From: Nostoc linckia FACHB-104
GTDB taxonomy: Bacteria > Cyanobacteriota > Cyanobacteriia > Cyanobacteriales > Nostocaceae
Direction of reading: 5' to 3'
NCBI RefSeq assembly: GCF_014696615.1
Contig: NZ_JACJQJ010000012.1
Location: forward strand, 1 to 64,000
DNA length: 64,000 nucleotides
The position numbers and the translations under genes were made by a program. Positions 52,222-61,197 of the stretch are shown piece by piece (position 1 is the first letter of the stretch; each line of letters begins with the position of its first letter). The notes beneath the pieces are model-generated. The model was not told the DNA's origin, did not search any database, and saw only the letters and a list, made by a program, of their open reading frames with translations.

Positions 52222-53586
52222 ATGAAGACTAATGAGATGTCTTTGATCAAGACTAATGGACTCACTAGTTTGGTGCTATCTATCACACTTATATTTATTC
52301 TCTCATTAATTTTAATTCTTTTATTCTTTTTTAGTCTTCATGGGCTGCCAACTGAGGAAAAAATAGCAGCAGTAACTCAGGTGATGGCTATTATTGCTAT
52401 ATTTGCTTGGGCAATGGCAATTACCATGAATGCTTATAATACCTCAAGGCTATCTCTCGGGATTGATCAGAGTACATTAGGACAAATACTTTCAGGAATA
52501 ATGGCGTGGGAGAAAAAGGTAGAAATGGGTATTAATTACACCCAAACAAATGTCCAAGAATTAGATACAGAAAGATTCTATCAAGCTATTAAACATTTAG
52601 GTAATGAAAAAATAGAAACTAGATTTGCAGCGATATATGAGTTAGAAAGAATTGCTCGCGATTTCCCTAAAAACCATTGGACAATTATGGAAATACTCGC
52701 TGCATTTATTCGAGAAAATGCTCCTGCACGTCGAGATCTTGAGAATAATTTACCAGACAAGCTGCCTACAGATATTCAAATAGCACTTACCGTTATTGGT
52801 AGGCGGAATGCACAACATGATTTAGCCAATAAAAAACTAGATTTACGCGATATAGATATTAGTAATGCTGACTTAATGGAAGCTAATCTTTCTGGAGTCA
52901 TCTTAATTGGGGCTAATTTGCAATGGGTAAATTTGATAGGAGCCAATTTATCTGGAGCTAACTTAACTGAGGCTAATCTCTGTGGCGCAGTGCTTTATGA
53001 AGCCAATTTGCATAAGGCGATACTTCCAGAAGCTAATCTCCAAGAAGCTGTGTTGAGAAAAGTTAACTTAGCCAAAGCAGTACTCTATGAAGCTGATTTG
53101 CAAGGAGCAATGCTGTATGATGCCAACTTGCAAGGTGCTGTTCTTTATAACGCTAATTTGGAAGAAGCTATCCTTTGCGACACAAATTTAGAAGGAGCAA
53201 ATTTAGAAGGATGTAACCTTTTGGGAGCCAACCTGATCGGTAGTAATTTACAAGGTGCAAAATTGATTGGTGCTAACTTAGAAGGTGTATTATTAAGTAC
53301 CGCTAATCTTCAAGAAGCTAATCTTTATGAAGCTAATTTAGAAGACGCAAACTTTTATGAAGCTAACCTCAAATACGCTACCCTCACTGGAGCTAACCTC
53401 AACCAAGCAATCTTTCAAAAAGCCAAGATGTTTGGCGCTGACTTGAGTAAATGCGAAAATCTAGATTCAGAACAATTGGAACTAGCGCTAGGCGATCGCA
53501 CAACTATTCTGCCCGAAAATTTTGAAATTCCTATACATTGGTGTCAAAATTTGGTTGACTGTTCTGTCTTTGAGTCTGAAACTTGA
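52222..53586 (+). CDS. Membrane-anchored pentapeptide repeat protein (paralogue 2)
   Basis: The 454-residue protein follows a strong ribosome site (AAGGAGTCAGAG). It repeats the layout of its neighbour: two membrane helices, a helical domain (FYQAIKHLGNEKIETRFAAI, WTIMEILAAFIRENAPA), IALTVIGRRNAQHD, a pentapeptide array (about residues 215-425) and the same tail (ALGDRTTILPENFEIPIHW). The array has more A(V/I)LYEA-type units than paralogue 1. The tandem pair points to local duplication followed by divergence. The function is unknown. Confidence 0.85.
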   Translation: MKTNEMSLIKTNGLTSLVLSITLIFILSLILILLFFFSLHGLPTEEKIAAVTQVMAIIAIFAWAMAITMNAYNTSRLSLGIDQSTLGQILSGIMAWEKKVEMGINYTQTNVQELDTERFYQAIKHLGNEKIETRFAAIYELERIARDFPKNHWTIMEILAAFIRENAPARRDLENNLPDKLPTDIQIALTVIGRRNAQHDLANKKLDLRDIDISNADLMEANLSGVILIGANLQWVNLIGANLSGANLTEANLCGAVLYEANLHKAILPEANLQEAVLRKVNLAKAVLYEADLQGAMLYDANLQGAVLYNANLEEAILCDTNLEGANLEGCNLLGANLIGSNLQGAKLIGANLEGVLLSTANLQEANLYEANLEDANFYEANLKYATLTGANLNQAIFQKAKMFGADLSKCENLDSEQLELALGDRTTILPENFEIPIHWCQNLVDCSVFESET

Positions 53587-53636
53587 AGTATAAGAATTAG
53601 GGTTGAAAGCTCATAATACTAGTAGTTGGCTGACGT

Positions 53637-53906
53637 TTAAAATAAGGGATCGTGTTGATAATCCCAACATTTTTGATAACGCCATATCCTCTCACTATTT
53701 TCACATTGCGATTGATTATCGATATTTGGAATAGAAGTTGGATATCTTTTATTAAAAATTGAGGTTACATCTAGGTTACATAGTAATAATAGAGTAGTGG
53801 AATAACCACAAGTCACAAGGATAATGGCAAACACAATCGCTATCATTGTTCTGGGTAAATTTTGATTGTAAAATTTACCTTTTTCAGTATCTTGTGGCTC
53901 ATACAT
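53637..53906 (-). CDS. Small membrane protein, hypothetical
   Basis: The 89-residue frame has one strong hydrophobic helix (MIAIVFAIILVTCGYSTTLLL) after a polar N-terminus, and a Cys-containing, aromatic C-terminal part (QCENSERIWRYQKCWDYQHD). The start ATG has no clear ribosome site. It could be a real single-pass protein or a chance frame. I have no family match. Confidence 0.4.
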   Translation of the reverse strand: MYEPQDTEKGKFYNQNLPRTMIAIVFAIILVTCGYSTTLLLLCNLDVTSIFNKRYPTSIPNIDNQSQCENSERIWRYQKCWDYQHDPLF

Positions 53907-54062
53907 AATAAGTTTTGAATTTTTAATTAAATGATTGTCTTATAAAAATAATTTTCAGACTAATCAATATCGAAGACAATTTGTTATCAGTTAAATGTTT
54001 TCTGTAGCTATTTTCCCACGTATTCGCCTATCAGTATTATAAAATTATCTTTATATTAACCA

Positions 54063-54230
54063 GAACTTACGCAAACCAAATTTGTCATTACGACTGGAAC
54101 GCAGTGTAGGGAAGCAATCCCAGAATATCAGGCGATTACGTCGCTTCTCTTCTCTTCAAGAGGCTTCGCCAACGAGACACGAACACTTTACGCTCGTAAT
54201 GACGTAATTCCGTGACTTTTGCGTAATTCC
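54063..54230. repeat. MITE-like element with nested inverted repeats
   Basis: The outer ends TTACGCAAA/TTTGCGTAA (54067-54075, 54218-54226) and the inner pair GTCATTACGA/TCGTAATGAC (54084-54093, 54194-54203) are exact. The inside has GAACGCAGTG, GAAGCAATCC and GCTTCTCTTCTCTTCAAGAGG. It is related at its tips to the AGGACTTACGCAA family but has a different interior. The rest of the spacer 53907-54608 contains no gene. Confidence 0.7.
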
Positions 54231-54485
54231 CATTAAAGATTATTTTTCGACTTTTGATACCAATTTTATAAATCGTAAGTAATATAGATATGATTTATGT
54301 CTCTTTGAGAGCCTATCCGTGTTTCCTACCTTGATTTGTATTTGATTGCTTCTCGAATAATTTATTTTTTGCTACTCCCTTAGTCCGGAAATACCTGACA
54401 AACGGCCGTAGAAAGAGCTGTTTGTCTTGATATATGTAGCACGAAATACAAAGTATTCCTAATCTCAGCCCTAAGATTTATGGAA

Positions 54486-54504
54486 CCTAGATTGTCAATC
54501 TAGG
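54486..54504 (+). repeat. Hairpin upstream of the caspase-GUN4 gene
   Basis: CCTAGATT and AATCTAGG with a 3-base loop lie about 105 bases before the start codon and may fall in the 5' untranslated region. Confidence 0.4.
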
Positions 54505-54608
54505 ATTTTGAATGACTGGCGGGGGTTCAAGCACTCTCAGGATTTTTCCTGAAGTACGAGGTTAGGAGCAATCAAACTCTACTTGCAGTGGCAACAATAT
54601 AAAGTGAG

Positions 54609-56159
54609 ATGGTAAAAAACTGGGCGTTGGTTATTGGTATTAATCATTACGACTTCTTGCAACCCCTCAAATATGCGAAGCGGGATGCAGAGTTGATGCA
54701 GAATTTGCTCCACAATGAAGCAGGTTTCGAGCGAGTATTTTTATTTACGGATGACTCACCCAGTATTGGTGGTGAACTAACTCGTCCCGATCGCACTAAC
54801 TTATTCCGATTCTTACAGCAGTTATTTGAGCGTCCCTTCCTACAGCCAGAAGATAATTTCTGGTTTTTCTTTAATGGTCATGGGATGAACTATGGTGAGC
54901 AAGATTACCTCTTAGCTGCTGATGGGAATCCAGAAGACATCGAAAATACAGGAATTTCCCTGAGTTACCTGACTGAGTGTCTCCGCAATTCAGGCTCAGA
55001 TAATATTGTTTTGATGTTGGATGCTAATCACCATCAGCATCAAGGACATGGCTTAGGAATTGGGCGACAAACACAAAATTTGGCGCGGCAAACTGGGGTC
55101 ATCAGTATATTATCATGTACTGCTAATCAATCCTCTGCTGAAATTGATGCCTTGCAACAAGGTGCTTTTACCCATGCACTTCTAGAAGGTTTAGGAAGTC
55201 AGGGACAATGCGCCACTGTGAAACGGTTACACCAATATGTTAGTTTCCGAGTTCCAGAACTTTTAGCGCATTACAAGTATCCTCTGCAAACACCTGTGAT
55301 CAATGCAGAGCCAGTTGCTAAGTCACAGCGAGTTGTTATACAAAAATATGCAAACTTACATGATATTGCTAAAAATCAGAGAAATGGCCTGCCCACAGAA
55401 GTAAACTCCAATAGGGAGTTTGTACAATTAGAAGAGTTATGGTCAAGAACTAATACAGTCAATCCTAGTGTAGAAAAGCATACAGTTAAAGACATCTCAA
55501 GAATCGCTCAATATGCAGGTAGCAGTGAGAATTTTACTCCTAATCCCGCCGTTTGCGCTTCACCTGTGCAAGTGATGTCTCACGACAAGACGCACAATAT
55601 CTACACTCAAGCGCATACATCAACGCTAACTATCCCACAACCAGCAATTGATGACCTCACTTCCGAACGGGGAATAGATTATCAGCGATTATCAGAATTA
55701 CTAGCAGCTGGTGATTGGAAAGCCGCAGATCGGGAAACTTGCAACTTAATGCTTAAAGTAGCAGCCAGAGAGGAAGCTGGCTGGCTGGATATTCCAGCAA
55801 TCAATAAATTCCCCTATACCGACCTTTGCACAATTGACCGACTTTGGGTCAAATATAGCAAAGGTCGTTTTGGTTTTACTGTGCAAAAGCAGATTTGGGA
55901 AAGCGTAGGTGGTGAACCTGATGCTGATTATGAAACATGGTGCAAATTTGGCGATCGCATCGGTTGGCGCGTCAATGATGCTTGGCTATTCTACTCTGAC
56001 CTAAATTTTGTGGATGATGCACCAATAGGTCATTTTCCTGCTGCGGCGGCTATTGATCTATTAACTGTACGCCAAGGTTGGGTAGTGGGTTTATTTGGTT
56101 GTTTGGTAGGGTTTTCGGCTCTTTCTTCACGATTAGCTCAATCTTCAGTGATGCAATAA
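54609..56159 (+). CDS. Caspase-like (C14/orthocaspase) domain fused to GUN4, expected catalytic Cys missing
   Basis: Residues 1-230 form a p20-like caspase fold: KNWALVIGINHYDFLQPLKY, a His in FFFNGHGMNYGEQDYLL (His91) and the strand before the catalytic loop. Where the family has DAC, this protein has LMLDANHHQ, so the cysteine is Asn140. Protease activity is unlikely. After a linker of about 120 residues comes a GUN4 domain (about 357-490; SELLAAGDWKAADRETCNLM, FPYTDLCTIDRLWVKYS, GRFGFTVQKQIW). GUN4 binds porphyrins and stimulates magnesium chelatase. A hydrophobic C-terminal segment (GWVVGLFGCLVGFSALSS) may touch the membrane. Together these suggest a regulatory, tetrapyrrole-linked pseudo-caspase. 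Confidence 0.88.
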   Translation: MVKNWALVIGINHYDFLQPLKYAKRDAELMQNLLHNEAGFERVFLFTDDSPSIGGELTRPDRTNLFRFLQQLFERPFLQPEDNFWFFFNGHGMNYGEQDYLLAADGNPEDIENTGISLSYLTECLRNSGSDNIVLMLDANHHQHQGHGLGIGRQTQNLARQTGVISILSCTANQSSAEIDALQQGAFTHALLEGLGSQGQCATVKRLHQYVSFRVPELLAHYKYPLQTPVINAEPVAKSQRVVIQKYANLHDIAKNQRNGLPTEVNSNREFVQLEELWSRTNTVNPSVEKHTVKDISRIAQYAGSSENFTPNPAVCASPVQVMSHDKTHNIYTQAHTSTLTIPQPAIDDLTSERGIDYQRLSELLAAGDWKAADRETCNLMLKVAAREEAGWLDIPAINKFPYTDLCTIDRLWVKYSKGRFGFTVQKQIWESVGGEPDADYETWCKFGDRIGWRVNDAWLFYSDLNFVDDAPIGHFPAAAAIDLLTVRQGWVVGLFGCLVGFSALSSRLAQSSVMQ

Positions 56160-56164
56160 AGGCA

Positions 56165-56221
56165 AAAGAGAAAAGGGAAACGGAAAAAGGTTTTTAGCCT
56201 CTTTTCCTTTTCCATTTTTTC
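56165..56221 (+). terminator. Weak terminator after the caspase-GUN4 gene
   Basis: A purine-rich arm (GGGAAACGGAAAAAGG) can pair imperfectly with CCTCTTTTCCTTTTCC and is followed by a T tract. Confidence 0.4.
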
Positions 56222-56288
56222 AGTCCAAACCTAGTAATTTGGGTTTGGCGCACCACTGTTAGTTTCCATAAAGCAATACGCTTGGGTT

Positions 56289-56430
56289 AAGCTCATTAGT
56301 GATTGATTTGTCACTTAATTACAAAAGCCAGAAGAATTGGGGGATTCTCCCCCAAACCCCCGATTGGGTGACGGTTGCGTCCCCCAAACCCCCTCCAAAA
56401 TTATTGTTCGATTTTTTTGTTGAGTAATTA
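56289..56430. repeat. Dispersed 140-bp noncoding repeat, copy 2
   Basis: Same orientation and nearly the same sequence as 5612-5751, including the blocks GGGGGATTCTCCCCC and CCCCCGATTGGGTGACGG and the end TTTTTTTGTTGAGTAATTA. It fills most of the spacer 56160-56476. Confidence 0.8.
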
Positions 56431-56476
56431 GTTTTTTGGTTTTGTTAATTAATTTTCTTAACTGAACCATATTGGT

Positions 56477-56998
56477 CTATAAAGAACGCCGCCAGCCTAA
56501 TTGATTTTGAGAAGATAGTTTGATACTGCATAAAGGCTGACTATTATTAAAATTACAAGTATAAGTTGCTAAAAGTTCTTCCTGATAATTAAATACTCGG
56601 AGATTATAATTATCCTTCCTGGCGGCTGTACCTAAACGATTAACAAAGTCGTAGCGTTCTAGATAATCTAATAAACTCCAAATTTGCTGATTCACAACTA
56701 AATCTACTCTTGCTGCTTCTTTTTGAGAAGGTGGATATGCTATCCAGTTGTCTAAAAGCTTGTTCTCAGAGCTTACCTTTGCCCACCATAATCTAGGAAT
56801 AGTTAAGTTACCTTGGTTAATGGTATTCCCGGTGATTACATAACCTTTTGGCTTTGTTAACAAGCTGAGTTCCAATGGTGCATTAGAAGCTTGCGGCACA
56901 GTAATAGTTTCTGCTTGTAAAGGTCGGATGGGTACGAGAGAAATAGTGGCTAGGCTAATACTTAGTAATATTGGGAGTGATGTGTGGCGAGGAGGCAT
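56477..56998 (-). CDS. Secreted or periplasmic protein, conserved hypothetical
   Basis: The 173-residue protein has a signal peptide (MPPRHTSLPILLSISLATIS, cleavage after LQA near residue 29). The mature part has IPRLWWAKVSSENKLLDNWI and WSLLDYLERYDFVNRLGTAA, followed by a Cys pair (YTCNF, PLCSIKL). I know the pattern only as a cyanobacterial exported protein, with no function assigned. It is expressed toward the repeat at 56289. Confidence 0.65.
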   Translation of the reverse strand: MPPRHTSLPILLSISLATISLVPIRPLQAETITVPQASNAPLELSLLTKPKGYVITGNTINQGNLTIPRLWWAKVSSENKLLDNWIAYPPSQKEAARVDLVVNQQIWSLLDYLERYDFVNRLGTAARKDNYNLRVFNYQEELLATYTCNFNNSQPLCSIKLSSQNQLGWRRSL

Positions 56999-57122
56999 AT
57001 TGATATATATATAGCAGTTATTAATTTAGATTATAAATTGATTTTTTATTGATATCAATTTTTAAATATAGGAATCCGATTTGATTCCTGAAAAAATCTC
57101 AGCACGAAAAGCTTGAAAACTA

Positions 57123-57152
57123 ATGCGTTACGCTATCGCTAACGCATCCTAC
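57123..57152. repeat. Palindrome of the GTAGGATGCGTTA family
   Basis: ATGCGTTA/TAACGCAT stem with a 9-base centre followed by CCTAC. Read on the minus strand it starts GTAGGATGCGTTAGCG, as at 61143 and close to 11221. It sits 30 bases past the end of cheR and may end the che transcript. Confidence 0.6.
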
Positions 57153-57180
57153 TAACTAACATTTATTTGAATTTTTAAAA

Positions 57181-58014
57181 CTATTGTTGTAATCGATAAC
57201 AGATACTTTTCTCTAATTGCAAACGCTCGAATGATGTATCTAGGTTAATGGTAGTTTCAGCATTACCGAGAAATAAATAGCCATCTGAACTTAATTGCTG
57301 CTTAATTTTTTTGAGTAAGGCTTTTTTAGTTGGGATATCAAAGTAAATTAAAACATTACGTAAAAATATCACATCACTTTTGGGGAGAGATGGCCAAGGT
57401 TTGACAAGATTGATTTGGTGAAAATCCACCATCTTGATGATTTCATCGTGAATTTGCCAATCATTATCTAGTTTGTGAAAATAGCGATCGCGCAAATTTT
57501 GTGGTAATCCTCGATGAATTTCTAGCTGGTTATAACGTCCTTGACGCGCCTTGGTTAAAGCTTTGCTGGAAAAGTCGCTTGCAATCAGCTTTACAGGCCA
57601 ATTGGCTAATAGGGGAAAATGTTCGCGAATCAACATCGCAATGCTATAAGGTTCCTGTCCATGAGAACAAGCTGCACACCAAATATTCAGCGATCGCCCG
57701 ATCGCGCGTTTTTTGATTAACTCTGGTAAAACAAATTTTTGCAGCGCTTCAAAGGGGTAGATATCACGGAAGAAAGATGTTTCATTGGTAACTAAAGCTT
57801 CAATTACCTGGGTGTGAGTCACGCTAAATGGCTGATTCCGCAAATAATTCACCAAATCGCCAATCGTTGCCAATCCTAACGAGGCTGTAATTGGCTGTAA
57901 ATATAATTCCGCTAAATAGGTTTTATCAGCAGATAACACGACTGCCGAATGACGATAAACTAAATCTCGGAGAAAATCAAAATCAGTGGCACTTACACTC
58001 ATTGTCTGTTTCAT
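57181..58014 (-). CDS. cheR: Chemotaxis methyltransferase CheR
   Basis: CheR methylates glutamates of chemoreceptors with SAM. The 277-residue protein has the N-terminal helical domain (VNYLRNQPFSVTHTQVIEAL, LVTNETSFFRDIYPFEAL with the TNET/FFR motif). The SAM domain follows (NIWCAACSHGQEPYSIAMLI, LIASDFSSKALTKARQGRY, DVIFLRNVLIYFD). The start ATG shares one base with the cheB stop (TAATG), indicating coupled translation. It is the last gene of the che operon. Confidence 0.95.
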   Translation of the reverse strand: MKQTMSVSATDFDFLRDLVYRHSAVVLSADKTYLAELYLQPITASLGLATIGDLVNYLRNQPFSVTHTQVIEALVTNETSFFRDIYPFEALQKFVLPELIKKRAIGRSLNIWCAACSHGQEPYSIAMLIREHFPLLANWPVKLIASDFSSKALTKARQGRYNQLEIHRGLPQNLRDRYFHKLDNDWQIHDEIIKMVDFHQINLVKPWPSLPKSDVIFLRNVLIYFDIPTKKALLKKIKQQLSSDGYLFLGNAETTINLDTSFERLQLEKSICYRLQQ

Positions 58015-59087
58015 TACAGACCCAAAATCGGAACTTGATTGTAACGAACTCGGTGCATAATTTCACCTGCCATTTGCTCAAGGGGTACAATTTTATCGGC
58101 TAGCCCAGCGTTAGCAACAAAACCAGGCATCCCCCACACTACGCTACTAGCTTTGTCTTGAGCTAATATTTGACCGCCAACTTCTCGGATATACTGACAG
58201 CCTTGTAATCCATCTTGCCCCATCCCTGTCAGTATCAGGGTAAGCGATCGCTCTCCATAGACTTCTGCAACCGAGCGTAACAGAACATCAACAGAAGGGC
58301 GACAGGAATTTTCTGGTGGTGCTTTATGAGTATCAATTCTCACTATATTCCCCTGCCGTTGTACAACCAAGTGGAAATCTCCAGGTGCAATCCAAGCTTT
58401 TCCAGGTTCTAATACTGCGCCGGGAATCGCTTCTTCGACTGCGATTTGACATTTAGAAGCTAATCTTTCAGCTAACAGTTTCGTAAACATTGGGGGCATA
58501 TGTTGCACAATCAGGATGGGAACTGCTAAATCGCCAGGAAGCGCAGGAAGTATTTGCGCTAAAGCATTCGGCCCTCCTGTAGACACACCAATTGCAATAA
58601 CATCCACTCTGTCTATTTTTGGAGTGAGGGGAGGAGAATTTGCCGGATTAATTGTAATTTGTGGAGTCAATACATTAATTCCAGCACCAAAGAGCTTAAT
58701 TTTCGGAATTAATTCTTCACGGATGTGTTGGGTAGTTGCCTCCATACTTCCTAAGTTACTAGGTTTGGTGGCATAATCTGAAGCACCCAAAGATAGAGCT
58801 TCCAGAGTTGCAGTTGCTCCTATGCGCGTGGAAGTGCTGAACATGATTACGGGTAACTGTGGATAAATTTGGCGAATAGCCGCCAGAGTTTCCAAACCAT
58901 TGAGATCTGGCATTTCCACATCCAAAATAATCACATCAGGATTCACATAGGGAATCTTCGCCAGTGCAATACGTCCATTAGCCGCTACATCCACCACCTC
59001 TAATTCAGGATCGCTGGACAGAATCTTACTGACACGACTCCGAACTACAACAGCGTCATCAACTACGAGTACCCGGATTTTGGGCAT
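58014..59087 (-). CDS. cheB: Chemotaxis methylesterase CheB
   Basis: CheB removes methyl groups from receptors when its receiver is phosphorylated. The 357-residue protein has a receiver domain (LVVDDAVVVRSR, phospho-Asp in VIILDVEMPDLNG, VIMFSTST) and the methylesterase domain. Its triad sits in IAIGVSTGGPNAL (Ser), LIVQHMPPMFTK (His) and ILTGMGQDGLQG (Asp). I set the start at ATG 59087 (MPKIRVLVVDD), the normal family start. The open frame continues 61 codons upstream, but only through simple tandem repeats. Confidence 0.93.
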   Translation of the reverse strand: MPKIRVLVVDDAVVVRSRVSKILSSDPELEVVDVAANGRIALAKIPYVNPDVIILDVEMPDLNGLETLAAIRQIYPQLPVIMFSTSTRIGATATLEALSLGASDYATKPSNLGSMEATTQHIREELIPKIKLFGAGINVLTPQITINPANSPPLTPKIDRVDVIAIGVSTGGPNALAQILPALPGDLAVPILIVQHMPPMFTKLLAERLASKCQIAVEEAIPGAVLEPGKAWIAPGDFHLVVQRQGNIVRIDTHKAPPENSCRPSVDVLLRSVAEVYGERSLTLILTGMGQDGLQGCQYIREVGGQILAQDKASSVVWGMPGFVANAGLADKIVPLEQMAGEIMHRVRYNQVPILGL

Positions 59088-59148
59088 AGGGGTTGGGGGT
59101 TGGGGATTGGGGATTGGGGATTGGGTATTGGGGATTGGGGATTGGGGA
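59088..59148. repeat. Heptamer-type G-rich tandem repeat
   Basis: About eight units of GGGGATT or GGGGGTT directly before cheB. The G-rich strand is the plus strand, so the mRNA would be C-rich. Confidence 0.7.
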
Positions 59149-59156
59149 CAAACACC

Positions 59157-59268
59157 AAATGACGAATGACAAATGACGAATGACAAATGACGAATGACAA
59201 ATGACGAATGACAAATGACGAATGACAAATGACGAATGACAAATGACGAATGACAAATGACGAATGCC
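59157..59268. repeat. Tandem array of a 14-bp unit (8 copies)
   Basis: Eight consecutive copies of AAATGACGAATGAC, with one mismatch in the last, fill the spacer between the receptor gene and cheB. The array touches the receptor stop codon. Confidence 0.9.
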
Positions 59269-59270
59269 AA

Positions 59271-60569
59271 TTAATATTGAAACTGACTGACGACTTTTTG
59301 CAAGTCTATTGCCATTCGAGATAGTTCGGTGGCGGCTTGTGAGGTGTTGCTGGCTCCTATTGTGGTGGTTTGGGCGTTGAGGGCGACAATGCCGATGTTT
59401 TTGGCAATCCCAGAGGTTCCGGTGGCTGCTTCGGCGATGTTGCGGGCGATTTCGTTGGTGGTTGCGGTTTGTTCTTCTACGGCACTGGCGATCGCACTTT
59501 GTAAGTCGTTAATCTGGTTAATGATCTCAGTAATTTGGGCGATCGCGTTAACTGCACCTTTGGTATCTGTTTGAATCGCTTCAATGCGCTGGCTAATATC
59601 TTCGGTGGCGTTGGCTGTTTGTTTGGCTAGTTCCTTGACTTCGTTTGCAACTACAGCAAATCCTCTGCCAGCATCTCCGGCTCTCGCTGCTTCAATCGTA
59701 GCATTTAAGGCGAGTAAGTTTGTTTGTTGGGCAATGGAGGTAATCACTTTGATAACTTTGCCAATTTCCACGCTGCTTTGACCAAGTTTACCAATGGTTT
59801 CGTTGGTGCGATCGGCTGTTTTTACAGCCTCTACTGCTACTTTTGCACCTTGGGAAACTGTCTTGGCAATTTCGCGAATACTAACATTCATCTCTTCCAC
59901 CGCTGTCACCACTGTTGTAGTATTTTGATTCACTTGTTCGGCGGAGGCGGAAGCAGAGGTGGCTTGTTCTGAGGTTTGTTCGGCATTTGCAGTCATTTCT
60001 TGACTGACGGCGGTTAATTCTTCTGCAGAAGATGCAACGGCTGTGGCTACTTCTGCCATTTGTTGAATTGAAGATTTCAGGCTACCAATCATTTGATTGG
60101 TATTATCGGTAAGCTGTTTGAAGTCGCCAGCATTGCTTACTTTAATTTGTCTGGATAAGTCGCCACCAGTAACAGCCAGTGTCACATCATTAATACTTGT
60201 AATCTGCTGTTTAAGGTTAATTGACATTTGATTTAAATTATCAATTACTTCTTGCCAAGCACCTGTAACACCGGGAACATCAGCTTGGGAACCGAGTTTA
60301 CCTTTTTTGCCAATCTCGGATGCGAAGTGATTCACTTCCTTGGTGAAAGCTTGGTTAACACTCACCAATTCATTAAAAACTGTGGCAATTTCAGCTAGTC
60401 CATTATTCTCCACTGATAAGCGTACTGAAAAATCACCATTTTTGGCGGCTATCAATGCATTTAGTAAAGGTTGCAGTTGTGGATCTGTGGGAGTGCGATC
60501 GCTCTCGACAGCATTTATAGTATTTTCTGATGGAGTTTTGGCTGTTTTCCCACTCCGACTTGTAGCCAT
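59271..60569 (-). CDS. Soluble methyl-accepting chemotaxis protein
   Basis: The 432-residue receptor has no membrane helix. Residues about 30-170 contain two HAMP-like segments ([20 protein letters not shown] and [18 protein letters not shown]). The rest is the signalling coiled coil. The hairpin tip that contacts CheA and CheW is intact ([35 protein letters not shown]). Glu/Gln-rich methylation helices flank it. This double-HAMP cytoplasmic type, placed between cheW and cheB, is typical of cyanobacterial motility clusters of the pil/tax kind. The ligand is unknown. Confidence 0.9.
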   Translation of the reverse strand: MATSRSGKTAKTPSENTINAVESDRTPTDPQLQPLLNALIAAKNGDFSVRLSVENNGLAEIATVFNELVSVNQAFTKEVNHFASEIGKKGKLGSQADVPGVTGAWQEVIDNLNQMSINLKQQITSINDVTLAVTGGDLSRQIKVSNAGDFKQLTDNTNQMIGSLKSSIQQMAEVATAVASSAEELTAVSQEMTANAEQTSEQATSASASAEQVNQNTTTVVTAVEEMNVSIREIAKTVSQGAKVAVEAVKTADRTNETIGKLGQSSVEIGKVIKVITSIAQQTNLLALNATIEAARAGDAGRGFAVVANEVKELAKQTANATEDISQRIEAIQTDTKGAVNAIAQITEIINQINDLQSAIASAVEEQTATTNEIARNIAEAATGTSGIAKNIGIVALNAQTTTIGASNTSQAATELSRMAIDLQKVVSQFQY

Positions 60570-60581
60570 TGCAAGCGCTCC

Positions 60582-61025
60582 TCAATTGGCAGCTAAAATT
60601 TTTTTAGTGTCTAGAACTAGCAGCAAACCTCCTGCATATGGATAAGCTCCAGCTAGCATCTGATGCATTCTACCTTTTAAAGTTGCTGGTGCGGGTTGAA
60701 ATGTGTTTTGTGTGAATTCTAAGACATCACCAACATCATCAACCAGCAAGCTAACTACCTCATCGTTAGTAGAAACAACTATATTAAATCCTTGGGCTTC
60801 ATCTTGTGGTGTTGTGGTGCGGATTGCTGATTTACCCATTTCTAATCGTTGCTGTAAATCAATGACTGTGAGAATTTGTCCCCGCAGATTAATTAATCCA
60901 CAAATATCTGGGGGAGCCAAGGGTACAGGTGTCGTAACTTGGGGACGAATCACTTCTTGAACGTGCTGTACGTCAATCCCAAAAAAAATGCCGTCGAGGA
61001 AAAAGGTACATAGTTGTTCAGTCAT
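60582..61025 (-). CDS. cheW: CheW coupling protein
   Basis: CheW links CheA to receptors. The 147-residue protein has the full fold: LCTFFLDGIFFGIDVQHVQE, PLAPPDICGLINLRGQILTV, SLLVDDVGDVLEF and AYPYAGGLLLVLD. It is 12 bases upstream of the receptor gene in the same operon. Confidence 0.93.
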   Translation of the reverse strand: MTEQLCTFFLDGIFFGIDVQHVQEVIRPQVTTPVPLAPPDICGLINLRGQILTVIDLQQRLEMGKSAIRTTTPQDEAQGFNIVVSTNDEVVSLLVDDVGDVLEFTQNTFQPAPATLKGRMHQMLAGAYPYAGGLLLVLDTKKILAAN

Positions 61026-61079
61026 GATGGTTAGGGTGGAGAAGGAAACGCCAATCAGTAACGCACCGCCGCATAGATG

Positions 61080-61143
61080 ATGCGTTAGGCGCTAGGATAG
61101 TTCTTTTGTGACAAATGATATTGGAAACCAACGCCTAACGCAT
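61080..61143. repeat. Inverted repeat of the GTAGGATGCGTTAGGCG family
   Basis: ATGCGTTAGGCG (61080-61091) and CGCCTAACGCAT (61132-61143) are exact complements around 40 bases, with CCTAC following. It lies between cheW and the 21-bp tandem array. Confidence 0.65.
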
Positions 61144-61197
61144 CCTACAATAATTTTATTTTTACTTTATAAATAACCTCTTAATGCAACGATTCGC

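Noticed and set aside
59157-59268. Possible CRISPR array
   Set aside because: The 14-bp units are directly adjacent with no spacers, so this is a plain tandem repeat. No cas genes are in the window.
59088-59270. N-terminal extension of CheB (MAFVICHSSF...)
   Set aside because: It is made entirely of simple tandem repeats; the family start at 59087 fits the receiver domain exactly.
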